Shown piece after piece: positions 47,601 through 60,064 of a DNA stretch of 64,000 nucleotides. The DNA comes from Pipra filicauda (taxonomy: Eukaryota > Chordata > Aves > Passeriformes > Pipridae). Each line of letters begins with the position of its first letter. Position 1 is the first letter of the stretch. The position numbers and the translations under genes are program-made. The notes under the pieces are model-generated. The model had not been told where the DNA came from, made no database searches, and saw nothing but the letters and a program-made list of their open reading frames with translations. The stretch is taken from positions 248,001 to 312,000 of the forward strand of contig NW_024103862.1 of the NCBI RefSeq assembly GCF_003945595.2, in the 5' to 3' direction.

Positions 47601-50600
47601 GGCAGTGATACTCTGAGCAAGGTGCCTGGGATTAGCAGCATTGAGCAAGGCATGACTGGACTGAAAATTGGTGGAGATATGACGGCTGCTGTAACAAAAA
47701 CTGTAGGTTCAGCTCTGAGCAGTACAGGTATGACAAGCATTGCAGCTAACAGCGTGCCCCCAGTTAGCAGTTCAGCACCTAAACCAACCTCATGGGCTGC
47801 AATTGCAAGGAAACCTGCTAAACCTCAGCCGAAACTCAAGCCTAAAGGTAACGTGGGCATTGGGGGCCCTGCTGTACCACCACCACCAATAAAACACAAC
47901 ATGAATATTGGAACTTGGGATGACAAAGGGTCAGTGGTAAAAGCACCCCCAGCTCAACCAGTACTGCCTCCTCAGACTATAATCCAGCAGCCTCAGCCAT
48001 TAATTCAACCACCACCACTGGTGCAAAGCCAACTGCCTCAACAGCAGCCTCAGCCACAGCAACCACAACAGCAACAAGGACCTCAGCAGCAGGCCCAGCC
48101 TCACCAGTTGCAGCAGCAACAGCTGCAAAACCGCTGGGTAGCTCCTCGTAATAGGGGTGTGGGCTTCAGCCAGAACAATGGAGCTGGTAGTGAGAACTTT
48201 GGTTTAGGTGTTGTATCCGTCAGCTCCTCACCTTCTGGTGTGGAAGTGCACCCAGTGCTGGAGAAACTAAAGGCCATAAACAACTACAATCCCAAAGACT
48301 TCGATTGGAATCTGAAGAACGGACGCGTGTTTATAATCAAAAGTTATTCAGAGGACGATATTCATCGCTCCATTAAGTACTCTATCTGGTGTAGTACTGA
48401 GCATGGTAATAAGCGCTTGGATGCTGCTTACCGTTCCCTGAATGGAAAAGGCCCACTCTATTTACTCTTCAGTGTGAATGGCAGTGGACACTTTTGTGGA
48501 GTGGCTGAGATGAAGTCTGTTGTGGACTACAATGCATATGCTGGTGTCTGGTCTCAGGATAAGTGGAAGGGGAAGTTTGATGTCAAATGGATCTTTGTCA
48601 AAGACGTTCCCAATAACCAACTGCGGCACATTCGCTTGGAAAACAATGACAACAAACCGGTTACCAATTCGAGGGACACTCAAGAGGTACCCCTAGAAAA
48701 AGCCAAGCAAGTGCTTAAAATAATTGCTACTTTCAAGCATACCACCTCAATCTTTGATGACTTTGCACATTATGAGAAGCGTCAAGAGGAGGAGGAAGCC
48801 ATGCGTAGGGTAAGAAATCAGTGTCATTATAGTAGCTCTCCTGTTTATTATGTTTTAGGAAGCCTTGTTTTTCATTCAACTGGAGTTTTCTGTGTGCAAG
48901 TGTTGAATCAGATGGTTGTGCTTTTTGCCCAAAGTGTCTGTACTTGATATAACTGGCTCTTAGTGAAAAGATTTAACTTCTCATAACTTGTTTGTTAGTG
49001 CAGGCATGTGTTTGATTGCAGTACTAACATAGGCCTGAATAAGCAGACATCTGACATGTTCTACTTCTTCGATGTAAGTGAAGACTGATTTGATGGTATT
49101 ATCCATAACTGAAGTCTTGTAGTTTAGATTTTTACGGTTTCTGGATGTCATAAAAAGGATCAAAAATTACAGAAGAAACTTACTTTATCTAACATAGCAT
49201 TTTGATTCAAATTCTGTTTTAATTAAATGTTAACAGCATGATTGCTATGAAAAGCAGTTTTTCCCCTTGATTCAGTTTGTTTTTTGTGAAACACAGAAGC
49301 AATACAGTGATGACTTGTACAGTGTCAAAATCATTTTTGGACCTTTCTGATAATGTATTTCCTAAAAAAGTAATGTGTAGTTTTCTGTGAAGAAGAGTAT
49401 ACATGTGATAAATGTGATAAATCTGTAGAGAAGCTTTATTTTTGGAGGTATTTTGGTAAACCAGACAAGGCAAAAAGACATTTAATTCAAACTGGTTTAT
49501 AGTACTTGTCTACTTTGTCTTGTGTGTACTCTCCCTAATCATAACACTTGTGTTGACCATTGGCCACAATATTTACTTTTTCTATATTTACTTTCTTTCC
49601 AGACTTGCTAGTAACGGTAAATACATGATTTGTCTCATGGTTAGAAGTATTTCAGGAGCTGTTGAACCAGTTAGATGATATGCAAGTATTCAGAAATGGG
49701 AGTTTGCAGCACTGCAGTTTGGTGGTTGTGATCTCTGTTCACCCTATCACACCACCCATTGCATAAAAAACCCCAAAAGTCTAGGGTTTAGGCTAATTAG
49801 GGGCCCTGTGACATGTGAAACTGTGAATTTGTTCACTTGAAGCTGACACAATTCTGGCTTCATAAGAATTTCACCTGAAGACCTCAGCACACTGTACAGC
49901 TTCCTCACAGGGGGAAGCAGAGGGGCAGGCACTGATCTTTTCTCTCTGATGACCAGACAGGACCTGAGGAAATGGCCTGAAGTTGTGTCAGGGGAGGTTT
50001 AAGTCAGATAAAAGGGAAGGTTCTTTGCTCAGAGGGTAGTTGGGCACTGGAACAGGCTCCCCAGGGAAGTGGTCACAGCATCAAGCCTAACAGAGTTCAA
50101 GAAGTGTTTGGACACTGCTCTCAGGCACATGGTGTGATTCTTGGGGTGTCCTATGCAGGACCAAGAGTTGGACTTCTATGATCCTTGTAGGTCCCTTCCA
50201 ACTCAGGATATTTTATGATTCTGTGATTAATTGTGATTTTATAATATTTCAGGAGGACTAAGATTATAATCTCTCTCTGTAGCCTTCATGTTTCAGTATT
50301 TTCTCAATTTTTAAAGTTTTAAGGCACTCCAGAAGTAACTGGTGTACTTCAAAAGTACCTACTTGTGAAACTTAAAGGAATCATAATTCACACATGCCCT
50401 AGTAACTCAGGAAGATTGTGTTTTATTTGTGGTTTTGTTCCCTCAGTAGTAGGTGAAAGCCACAGAATGTAATGGAGAGGGGGAATGTAGGTTATTGGAA
50501 GTGTTTCTATGTATGCTAAACTTAAAATTCAAAGTACTAATTTCAGCATTTAGTAGGTCTCTAACTAGATGACTGTGATTATGCATATTTGTGTAATAAA

Positions 50601-53600
50601 GGAACATTGCTATTTCCTGTAATATCTTCTGGGAAAACATACAGGATGTGTATGACTCAAGTACTGAACTCTGCATTTCTTTGTAAACAGTTACCTTTCT
50701 CAACACTGTTAAGAGACAACGTACTTGTCAAGATACTTGCACAGTAGCCATTGGCTCTTTTACAGCATCATACCAATTGGTTTTATGACCAATTTTGAAA
50801 AATTGCTTTAGAACTGTATATAGGTAGTTTGAGGTTTTGTCTTTGTAGATGGATTTGAGCTATGCCTTAAGCAAATGAATATGGACTTAAATTATAGGAA
50901 GTCCAAATTAAACTAATGATATTTACTGAGAGTTCATCTTTATCATTATGACTGAGTGTTGATTTTAAATCTCTGGGTTTCTCCTTTATCACATAGTGTA
51001 CAAGCAGCCTGTCTTTACATTGTAAACATACAATTGTTAACTCTTTTACGATTCAAGTTTCAAATGCAACAATTAGTATCGTAAGCTCTGGTTTATGGTT
51101 AATTGAGTAATCCTTTATTGCCTAGTGCCAGCTAGGCTTTTATGGAGCTGTGGTAAAATATGTGCACTTTCTACTGCCAGTAGAACTGTGTAAATTTGGT
51201 TCCTGCTCATTTTCTTCAGCAGTTGTGACAATCACTTTGTTTCCAGTGTTTCGGTCATGAAAAATATGCTTATTGCTGTTAATAAAATATTCAATACATC
51301 AAGCAGCAGTAGTCAGTTCCATGTTCCTTGAAGTTCAGTTAATGTTTTGTTGTTGCATAGGTGATAACAAACTTCCATACAGCTAGTGATCTAAACATTG
51401 TAAACAGCATATGATTTAGGGATTTAATTTACTTTATAGCTGTTCATCATTACAGCTAACTTATCCTAAAAAAATTGGTTGTAAAAGTTTAATCTTAACA
51501 ACTCAGGGGGATCAATAATTCATTTCCAATATGACCTAGCAGTATGTTTTATTAAAACATGGCAGTATACTTGTGAAAGTGCAAGGAATAGTCTCTGATT
51601 AACATCGGTAACTTTGCCATTTGGTAAAGGTTACTTACAAATGACTATGAACAGTCTCTTTAACCATAAATATTAGAACTCTAGTGTCTACCACTGTTTG
51701 ATGTGACCCTGGTATCTACAGGGCAGAGTATTTATGGTTGGGACTGTGCTGTGATTGTTCCACGCTTCTCTTACAGTTCAGGTTCCAGTAGCCTATTTTA
51801 AACATACAAGTGCTGTGATCTTTTACCAAAGGATCAAAGAAATGAATGATGTTTTTCATGAGTTCTGTCAGATGTGTATTGAAATAATCTGGAATGCCCT
51901 TAGTCCTTAGTTAATTGCTGCCTTGTGACGTAAATATGTCTATTTGTGTGTGTATTATTTAAAAACATGTTTTATTGTCTTTCAACAGAAACTTGTAGCG
52001 ATAAGATTTAAAAAAAAAAAGGAACAGAAGTCTTAAAATATGCCGTTTAAGAGGACGTAATTACGTTTTAGAAAATAAAAGATATTGAAAATAAAAACAT
52101 TCCATCTGTAGTTATGCTCCTGATCTTCAGTAAATATATGAATCAAATTCAAATGTGGCTTTGATTAAAAATGCAGTTTTTGTAAGGCAGCAAGGTCCTT
52201 GCCCTCATATGGTGGCTTATTAACCTACAATTACCTGTTGCCCTGGGTCATCTTTTGGTGCTTTTTGATGGAGAATTCTACTTTTGCTTCATACATTGGA
52301 AAAAAACCCCCATGGTTTCATGTAACTCTGGAATGTTTTAGATGTTTTTCTTAGTGCGATAGTCCAGAAAAATAATTAATTTTTATTCATGAGAGAAGAA
52401 TGTGGTATATGTTTGTGTTTATCTAATTTGCATTTGAAATATTTTTACTTTTCAGGAAACCTTTGAATGACAGATAAATAAGCATTTAAAATGTTAGCTT
52501 TCTCCTGCTGTACTATATGTCTTGTAATAGGAATGCTGACATAGCTAGAACTTCCTGACTCTCAAAAGGAGTAATCCCCCCCCCCTCGAATTCTGATACT
52601 AATGTAACTTTTGTTTCTCTGATAGTTGGGTCATAATCAGGCTGCCATGTTAAGGAGTGTAACTCCTTTCCTTTCCAGGACATTGCTGACTTTATACTTC
52701 ATTTGATATTTCTTAAAAATATCATGAAAGAAGGGAGAAAATACCCATTAAGAGTGAGCTGTAGACAGTTCTTCTTTCCCTTAACCCCTGGCCAGAAAGT
52801 ACTAGGTTATAATGTCAAAATCAGATGTAGATACATGCACAGTCCTTGTAAAAGTCAAGGAAAACAGATAGTTGACCAAAATTTTTAATGCACTTGAGTA
52901 TTTGTACTAGACGACACTTAAAAGTTTGTGTATTTATTTACATCTAAAAGAGGTTCATGTAATAAACATGAAACCCTCTAAAAGAGCTTTATGTAATATC
53001 TTCTGAGAAACATATGAATTTCCTGTATGCTTTTGATGATGTTTCAAGGGACGTTATTTTGCAATTTCCTTGAACTTCATGTTTATCAACAGTTTCGTCT
53101 TAATAATTCTAAGTGATATTGCAGGTCTCATGTCCGAGAAAGTAGAAACAGGAGATCATTTGTTCTCCCCTGGTAATCATGAGATGAATATGTACCCCTG
53201 GTCATGGGAGAAAAGGATTGTTTGGAGCTAGAATAATTTTGGAAATATTGCTCCAGAGTTTCCCTTCAGTGATGATGTACTTATGTACTTTTCATTTGCT
53301 TTTGCATCTTTAGTCTTTTCAAAACACTTAAAAATGAGCTGCAGGTTCTTATGTTACAGATACAGAGATTTCAAATGTGCCTGTTCTCTGTGCATGTGGT
53401 AGTCAGTTGTTTCTGTTCCAAGGAAAGGCTTAGAATTCATTAGAGGGTGGGTATAGTATGGAGAAGTCTGGATGTTATAATGTGGTCTTGTATAGAGTGA
53501 CTATGGAGGAGTTTGAATACTGGTGTGGCCTGCCTTTCTCTAGGGGTGATGCAAGAGGAAAAGTGCAATATTGGGTTGTTGAATAAAAGAGATGGAATGT

Positions 53601-56600
53601 AATTAAACTCGTAGGCAGTCTTAGTTCAGAGCAACACATGTATGGATCTTGTCACATTTTTCTTTTTGGTTTGAAATCACTACCTGCAAAATCAAGCATA
53701 CAGAGTCTTTTACAGAGTGGATTTAATTTCTCTGACTCTGGGACTCGAAAGACCAATTTCTCCTGTAAAATAGGGACCCCTATTGGAAAAGCTAGGAATA
53801 TCAACCAAGTGATTTACCCTAATGCTCAAGAGACGAGTCAGTCTTTGGAATCTAATGTGGTAATGTTCTTAAATATCAAGATAGCTGTGTAAGACAAGAC
53901 TTAGAACTTGAATTGAGCTGGATCTGTGGCAGCTGTACCTTTTTCTAAATGCTGTGTCTTTTAAAGCAAAGGAGTAATTCTAAGTCTCTTGTTCCACAGC
54001 AAAAGCAGAACCTTGAGTACACCCAAATAGTTGTTAAAATTCATGATGTGCAGCCTTCTGCTTCCTGCTGCATCTCCTCAGATTTCAGTGCTGTATTAAG
54101 AACAAATTGACTAGAACAGTGATGATTTTCCTGCATTTAACAGGGGAGAAATATGCCTGTGTATTGCAAGGAAATCCCAACCTATGTGTCTCTTCACAAA
54201 GTGCTTCATCCTTGCTTCATTGATTCATACTGCAGATGGGCTAGTTAGCAGGAACTCATTGCTGGTGGTGCTTTCTGGGAAAAAATGGCACTTTAAAATA
54301 TACAGATCTAGTGTGTCTATTAAAGCTGTTCTGTAGATTCAGTTGAACTAGTACTGTTTGTTTTATATCAATTGATTTGCTTAAACTTTCATATTCATTT
54401 AGTTGAAATGAGATGTTACAGAAATTATCAGTTGCTAAGCTGTTTCAGCCCAGTTCTGTGTGATTTTTTTCAGAGTTTTGGTTGTTAATATTGACAGATA
54501 ATTATTGTTTTGCTTCTGTACCCTAGGGGTTATAGTCAGTTATGAAAAAGCATAAACTTGCATGTTCATTGCATTTCCATATAAAATATAATAGGAAACC
54601 AAGATAAAATAAGTTCATGTTTCCTCATGGTAGATTGGAATTTGAGTTACACATGTGTGCAAAGAGCATGAGTGGTGAGGCCTAAAGAAAAATTACCTGA
54701 GAAATTCTTCCCCAGTGTATTTTATAAGCCCTGCAGTGCATGTCATTTCCTTTCCAAGGCTAGTATAGATTCCTTAGCAGAGCAATTAAATAATATGTTC
54801 TTGTTGTTGCTATGGGCATCTGACAAAAATTAACAAAGGTGTCAGTCATCTTTCTGCTTCTTTTACTGGGACAGAGTTCATCACTAAATGCAATTTCCAT
54901 AGAGTTAGTAAGAAGCTATCTATTGTCAGTCTTCAAAAGCCAATTTTATACTGTGAGTGTTGTTAACAAACAGTGGGGATCAAGAGGCTTGTTTTGTTTG
55001 TTTTTGTTTTTCTTTTTTTTACTTTTTAATGAACTTACTGAAATGGCCATCTTGTAGCTAATTAAAGTCTGATATTTCAACGTGTGATGATGTACAGCAC
55101 TGAAAGGAAGCACTTCCTACCTGTAGTTAGAATTGGCTGATCCATCACTGAAAGTATCTGCCTGGGAAAACAAGGGCTTTTATGGCTCAGGGAGTTCAAG
55201 CTTGATTTCTGCAGAGCCTTTTCTTGTTGTGTGTTATTGTATGATGTCTTTAAAATAGTTGGTTTTCTTTCTCCACCTCTGCCTTCTGAATGTTTTGCTC
55301 TGTGGGATTTCAGATGTGGATTACGTTCTTATTGCCTTTATCATTACCATAATAAAGTAATATGGTCTCTCCACATTCTACTAACAGTGCATGAGTCTGC
55401 TCAAATTTAAATTTACCTTTTTACTGTAACTTATTCACTTTTTTTCCTATTGCTAAGTATGTTTCAGAGACTGAAATAAGTAAAATGCCTTCAAAACTAA
55501 TGGGAAGAATAAATAAATTAGAAGGCTAAGTCTTATAGCTTTTTTGGAATTTCTTAATATTTATATGCTTGAAAACCTTATATTATGTCTGTAGTTCAAA
55601 TCATCTGCAGTAGCAGGGTCTCAGATGATTCATAAGACTTACCAGGGAAAGAGCTACTCTGAAGTTGTAAAACCTCATTCAACTTTGTATGTTAACTTTG
55701 ATTTTTAATTTGTGTCTTGTGGTTTTCATGTTGCGTTAAGGAATAGAAGATAATGAGTGTTTAGGGAGGGGAACTCCACAGGAAAATTTCTAGGTCTGTG
55801 TAAGGATTGTAGAGATCTTTCCCTCCTATATTCCCAGAATTCCCAGAAGTGCTTCTCAGAGAAATGCATTTAAATATTTTTATCTAGTTCTGAGATAATC
55901 TCTGTGTTCAGGAGATGTACCCTCTCTAGTTTGGAATTCAAGAGTGAGAAGTTAAAAAGGACTGGTATGTTACACAATTTTAAAATTTCAGTAATCTAGT
56001 TTATGTTAACAGCCAATGATATCCTTGTCATTAATAGAGTAAACAATTTCTGGCATTTTTCAGTTTTCTCAGTAATCTGTTTTTTTTTGTTGTGGTTCTC
56101 AAGCACTAAACTCAATGTTTATACTGTCCTAGCTGTATTGGTACACTGGGGTGAAATAATTTGCAGATTGTGACTGATGCCATTAGTAAATGAGATTTCA
56201 TGAACTTTGCTGTGGCTTCTTCTCACCACCTCTACAGCTGTCTCTTCTGCCTCTGCCAGGTGTTCCTGCCCACGCAGCACAGTTGGCAGAGGAGATAAGT
56301 GCCTGCGCCTCACTTCACAGAATGCAGTCTGACATGTTAGCTTACACTGCAGATGAGCAGGGCTTTTAAGTTTAAGATTAAATCACAGTTTGCAGTAAAG
56401 CAACTTCTGAAGTTGTTGAAAGAATGCTACCTCTTGGGAGAGGTGCAAAGCAGACAGCTCCAGGCATGAACGCTTTAAACACTGGAGTAAGAGGCAAAGG
56501 CTTAGCAAAATTCTAGGGGCTTTTTGCAAGTATAGTTGCTAGTACTGGAGGTACTGTGTGGAAGCTCTGCAATTTGCCTGTGCAACCTTGCAATCCTGGG

Positions 56601-59600
56601 TAGCTTTCAAAATGGGCACCTTGAAATGCTTACACTTGCAACTGCTATTAAAGTCATCCAAAGTCACCCTTTCAGATCTTCCCTTGAGCTTCAGTTTGTG
56701 GGATCTTGGAAAAAAAAATACAGCCAAGGATTTTAGTAGTTTCTTCTTGGTCTTATTAGACTACATTTACATTATGGCTACTTAAATGAGGGTTTTTTGT
56801 TTACCTTCTGTGTGACAAAGAAATCCCAAAGTCAATGTTGTGTGCATCTCAGTAGTTTCTTTCAAATCAGACCAGTAAACATTTTTGTTGCTTTGATTTT
56901 TGAAATTTTGTTAGCATAGAGATTTCATTACATCTGAGGATAAATTACATTGCAGCTTCTTTTCAGCATGGGATCATTTGATTAATGCCCTGAATTCAGA
57001 GAACTAAATTCTGAAAGTAAGTCAGCCTCACGGATAAGATCAAGTTAATTCCGTAGTTTGCACTAGATTGATGCACGCTTCTGTGGCCTAAGCATTTTTT
57101 TTAGGTTCACCTTCACTTGGTTTTGCTGGTTTGTGTAGAAATTTATTTGCATGTGTGAAATCTGCTCAGCACATGGTTTGCAGCTGGCAGGTACGTTTAA
57201 CTAACCCATATGTTCCCACATTGTTCTAATTCAGATGGTACTTATTTTCCATGTCCTGGTAGTAAACTTCCCTTAAAACTGAGTAACTTGAGCCTGGTGA
57301 GTTCTGAAGTGAAGTTGGCCTTTGGCAGGGAACTTAAATATACAGGAACTTTTCATCCGGGAGTAGTGCAAGAGAGGTGATAAAGGTTTTGCTTGTCTGA
57401 ACAAAGAAGAAAAAAAATTAAATGGGTGAAAGAGAAATGTAGGGGAATCCAGGAGATTACGCTGGAAGCTTCCTCTGCTCTTGTGGTGGAAACCTTCTGG
57501 GAATAAAGTCTTCTGCTAATTTGTGTATAATCACCAATAAAACCCAGAAGAAAAATGCTTTTTGAGACAGGAAAAGACCGTGATTTTGGAGTGTGATCTG
57601 ACTTAAGAGTTTGACAGGTGTTAGTTTTTGAGTGGAAGACCATTGCCCGGGATTTGAATAAATCAGGTCATCTTTCTCTCTATTTTGCTGTACAGATACC
57701 AAATGTCACTGATTACCAGTATTTGAAGAATGTATTGTTCACTGGCATTGAAAAAATGTCAGATGTGCATGCCTGCTTTAAGTATTTAAGTACAAATGTA
57801 GTAATATGTAATTTTGAGATCACAGGGAGGGCGTGCTGATGTTTTGAAGCCTTTTTCCTCTGCAGAATTCAAAAACAACATGAAATTTGCAACACATCCT
57901 TTATTTCATCAACTGGAAGCAGGTAGTCAGGATATCATTCCTTTTCTGTGTTGAATTTTTATAAATGGATTTTGAGTTCAGGGGCTTTGCAAAGCAGTAG
58001 GTCAGTCAGTTTACAGTGCAGCAGTTTGCAACGCAGAGTGTCTTTCTAGATAGCTTGAGTCAGTGGTTACATATGTAATACTTACAGATGAACAGGAGCC
58101 CATGATTTTAGTTATATACAGGTTGATTTTAAAATTGTTTAATATAAAATATCAGTATTTTAACACTGCAGTTTCATAGGCTCCTACTGAATACCACAGT
58201 AGTGTTTTTCAACACTGTCGTTCTTTGCAGTTGAAGTGTGCTGATATTAGAGGAATAATCTGAGATGTGCATGGGCAGGCTATTTCTGCATGCCTTACAT
58301 GCATAGTGAGGCATGAGGCCACTGATCATCTGTTTTCAGCCTAGAGTGCGTTGTTAACGTATCAGTTTGTATTAATGACTAATACTATAAATCTTATGTT
58401 TTAAAACCAGCATCCTACTGTGAAATATTAGTCATGTCTTTTTGAATTAGGAAAAAATAATTTCTAGCAGAATAGTGCTTTAAATATATGGAAGTTGTGC
58501 CCTAGCAAATGTCCAATCTTAGATCCCCAGCTGCTGGGACCATGAGCTGCTTATTGGGAGCAAGAACGAGCTTTACTTTTTTGATGTTCGTCTTGAAGCA
58601 ACTTAGTCTGTCATGGAGAGGACTAGATCACCAGTAATAACCAGTATAAATGTTTCGTATCCTCTTCTTTCACTATAGTGTCTTTTTAGCAGCATCTATG
58701 TGGGTTCATAAACTAATTTGGATTTTCCCTAAATAGTTTCTAGCATAATAAAGTTTCAATGTGGTATCGGATTGAGTGGTTTTGAAATAATTGTTCAAAT
58801 GCTTCCTGGGTTATTTTGATTTTTCCCTGCTATATTTATATTCCATTTATAACATGCTGTGTGATGCAATAATAAAAACATGGGGAAGTATTTTTCTAAT
58901 TTTTTATTTTTTTTTAAATGGTAATAGGAACCTACCACTCTTCCATGCAGATATTAATACATGTGTATAAAGTTCTCAGTTGTACATATAAAGAAAAGTA
59001 TTACAGAAAATGCTGTTGGAAGATAGGGTCTTAGTTTTTTACACTCAAGCTATAGTATTTTTTTACAGGCTAGAAGATACATTATGAAAGCAACAAGATA
59101 TAGTTTGTTGATCAGTTTTTATTTTTTTCCTAGAGGTAGTCCTAATGGTTAAGTGTATGTTTATCTTGGAACAAAATATAGAAAATGGAGGATGGTGATA
59201 TAGCACTGAAAGTGTTATTTATTCTGTTAGACTTGTAATATGTAGTACAGATCTGTTAGTCCCTGACAGAGATACAATACAATTAGTATTTTAGCCCTTG
59301 ATGCCAAATGTGGCATCTTGCAATGCAGTGAGGGCTTTGTAGTGAGTATGGTCTGGACTGCAATTCAGGCTCGCATTCAAGGGTTTTTTTGTAGCCACTC
59401 CTATCTCACTGATTTTCAGTTTTTGTTATTGAAAGTAATTTCTAAAAAAAGTATGGATTGCCTTTTTTAAAAAAAAAAATTTTTTCTTGCCATTTGTGCC
59501 TTTGGATGGAGGACAAGATATTGGGCCAACTAGTTCCTTTACTAGTTCCTTTACCTTTTGATCTTATGCACTCTGGAACATTTTATTATGTGGGGCTTTG

Positions 59601-60064
59601 AAGGAGATACCTGTGATTACCGTATTTTTTCAGGGATATAATGTGTTGAGAGTAGAGCATTTTTTGACGAGCGGAAGATTTAGGAAACCTTCTTGCATTG
59701 TTTGTAGGTCCCTTGGTCTCCTTACTAAGTTGACTTTGTGCAATATATTTTATTGTAAGCTAATTAAAAGTGACATTATAACTCTTTTCTTCTTCATAGC
59801 AATTCTTTGGAACATACTTACCTTTTAGGTTGATGTGTACTTCTGTGTTTCTTTTTAAGAAGTTGACTTAAACTGGATAATTTCATGTTCCTGAAAATAA
59901 TTGAAGCTTTTTTCTTGAGAGCTTGTTGCCCAGTTTAGATAAATTGCAAGCAATGAAACTGCTGTAATGTGAAGAAAGGACATAATGTTGATCTGTGTTC
60001 ATTAATATGATTTTCCTTTTTTGTCTTTGTTTTCTTTCAGGAGAGAAATAGAAACAAACAATAA
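38596..60064 (+). CDS. YTHDF3: YTH domain family protein 3, five coding exons (583 aa)
   Basis: The coding sequence joins 38596-38619, 40620-40644, 45787-45872, 47217-48809 and 60041-60064. The 583 residues match human YTHDF3 (585 aa) over their full length. YTHDF3 is a cytoplasmic reader of N6-methyladenosine in mRNA; with YTHDF1 and YTHDF2 it affects translation and decay of methylated transcripts. The N-terminal about 400 residues are low-complexity, rich in S, G, Y, P and Q, with a P/Q-rich stretch at about 293-350. This kind of region drives phase separation and partner binding. The YTH domain spans about 414-548. The three tryptophans of its m6A cage are W436, W490 and W495 (human W438, W492, W497). 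There is no internal stop or frameshift. The family assignment to paralogue 3 rests on [28 protein letters not shown] and the ERNRNKQ end. Confidence 0.98.
38620..40619 (+). other. YTHDF3: YTHDF3 intron 1
   Basis: A 2.0 kb intron. The first 500 bp is CpG island, with a CTATTTATAA block at 38870-38879. The rest turns T-rich and AT-rich, with an A15-class run near 40025-40039. No exon is seen. Confidence 0.85.
38870..38879 (+). promoter_or_regulatory. YTHDF3: MEF2/TATA-like element in intron 1
   Basis: CTATTTATAA fits the MEF2 consensus YTAWWWWTAR and also resembles a TATA box. It stands alone as an AT-rich decamer within very GC-rich island DNA, 250 bp downstream of exon 1. Function is inferred. 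Confidence 0.4.
40620..40644 (+). CDS. YTHDF3: YTHDF3 coding exon 2 (25-nt microexon)
   Basis: A 25-nt exon coding RPKGQGNK plus one base of the next codon. It is flanked by an ACATACAG acceptor and an AAAG|GTAAGT donor. The RPKGQGNK peptide is shared by the YTHDF paralogues. Skipping it alone would shift the frame. Confidence 0.95.
40645..45786 (+). other. YTHDF3: YTHDF3 intron 2
   Basis: A 5.1 kb AT-rich intron with good GTAAGT and TTTTAG ends. I recognise no transposon, RNA gene or extra exon in it. Confidence 0.85.
45787..45872 (+). CDS. YTHDF3: YTHDF3 coding exon 3
   Basis: Codes [19 protein letters not shown] then [10 protein letters not shown], identical to human as far as I can recall. 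The acceptor is TTTTAG|TTTCAG, with a second AG six bases in. The donor is CAG|GTAAGT. Together with exon 2 it makes 111 nt, exactly 37 codons. Confidence 0.95.
45873..47216 (+). other. YTHDF3: YTHDF3 intron 3
   Basis: A 1.3 kb intron. It contains an A/C-rich tract at 46139-46194 and, at 46661-46680, a 20-bp exact copy of coding sequence found in exon 4 at 48381-48400. Confidence 0.85.
46139..46194. repeat. A/C-rich low-complexity tract
   Basis: About 55 bp of A and C runs of the CCAAAA type, similar in kind to the block at 9187-9298. Confidence 0.8.
47217..48809 (+). CDS. YTHDF3: YTHDF3 coding exon 4, carries low-complexity region and YTH domain
   Basis: A single 1593-nt exon (531 codons, residues 46-576) holds nearly the whole protein. 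The acceptor is TTTTCTTGCAG|AGTAAC and the donor AGG|GTAAGA. It includes the [17 protein letters not shown] motif, the [15 protein letters not shown] segment, a P/Q-rich tract at about 47960-48130 and the whole YTH domain (about 48321-48725). An open frame runs on both sides into intron sequence, from 47142 to 48947, but the splice sites and human comparison set the exon ends. Confidence 0.97.
48810..60040 (+). other. YTHDF3: YTHDF3 intron 4
   Basis: An 11.2 kb last intron between GTAAGA and TTTCTTTCAG. It holds a plus-strand CR1 at about 49890-50227, a C10 run at 52576-52585 and T- or A-runs near 52009 and 59470. No further exon, tRNA or microRNA precursor is recognised. Confidence 0.85.
49890..50227 (+). 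mobile_element. CR1 retrotransposon 3' fragment
   Basis: A 5'-truncated CR1 in the sense direction of YTHDF3. It shares long blocks with the copy at 6340-6660, such as 'gggcactggaacaggctccc' followed by 'cagggaagtggtcacagca'. It ends 'ggtcccttccaactcaggat' and a tail near 'tatgattctgtgatt'. The coding frame is broken by stops. Confidence 0.9.
60041..60064 (+). CDS. YTHDF3: YTHDF3 coding exon 5 with stop
   Basis: Codes ERNRNKQ and TAA after a TTTCTTTCAG acceptor. It gives the same C-terminus as human YTHDF3. The coding part is only 24 nt, and the exon continues as the 3' UTR. Confidence 0.95.
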   Translation, partial: ERNRNKQ

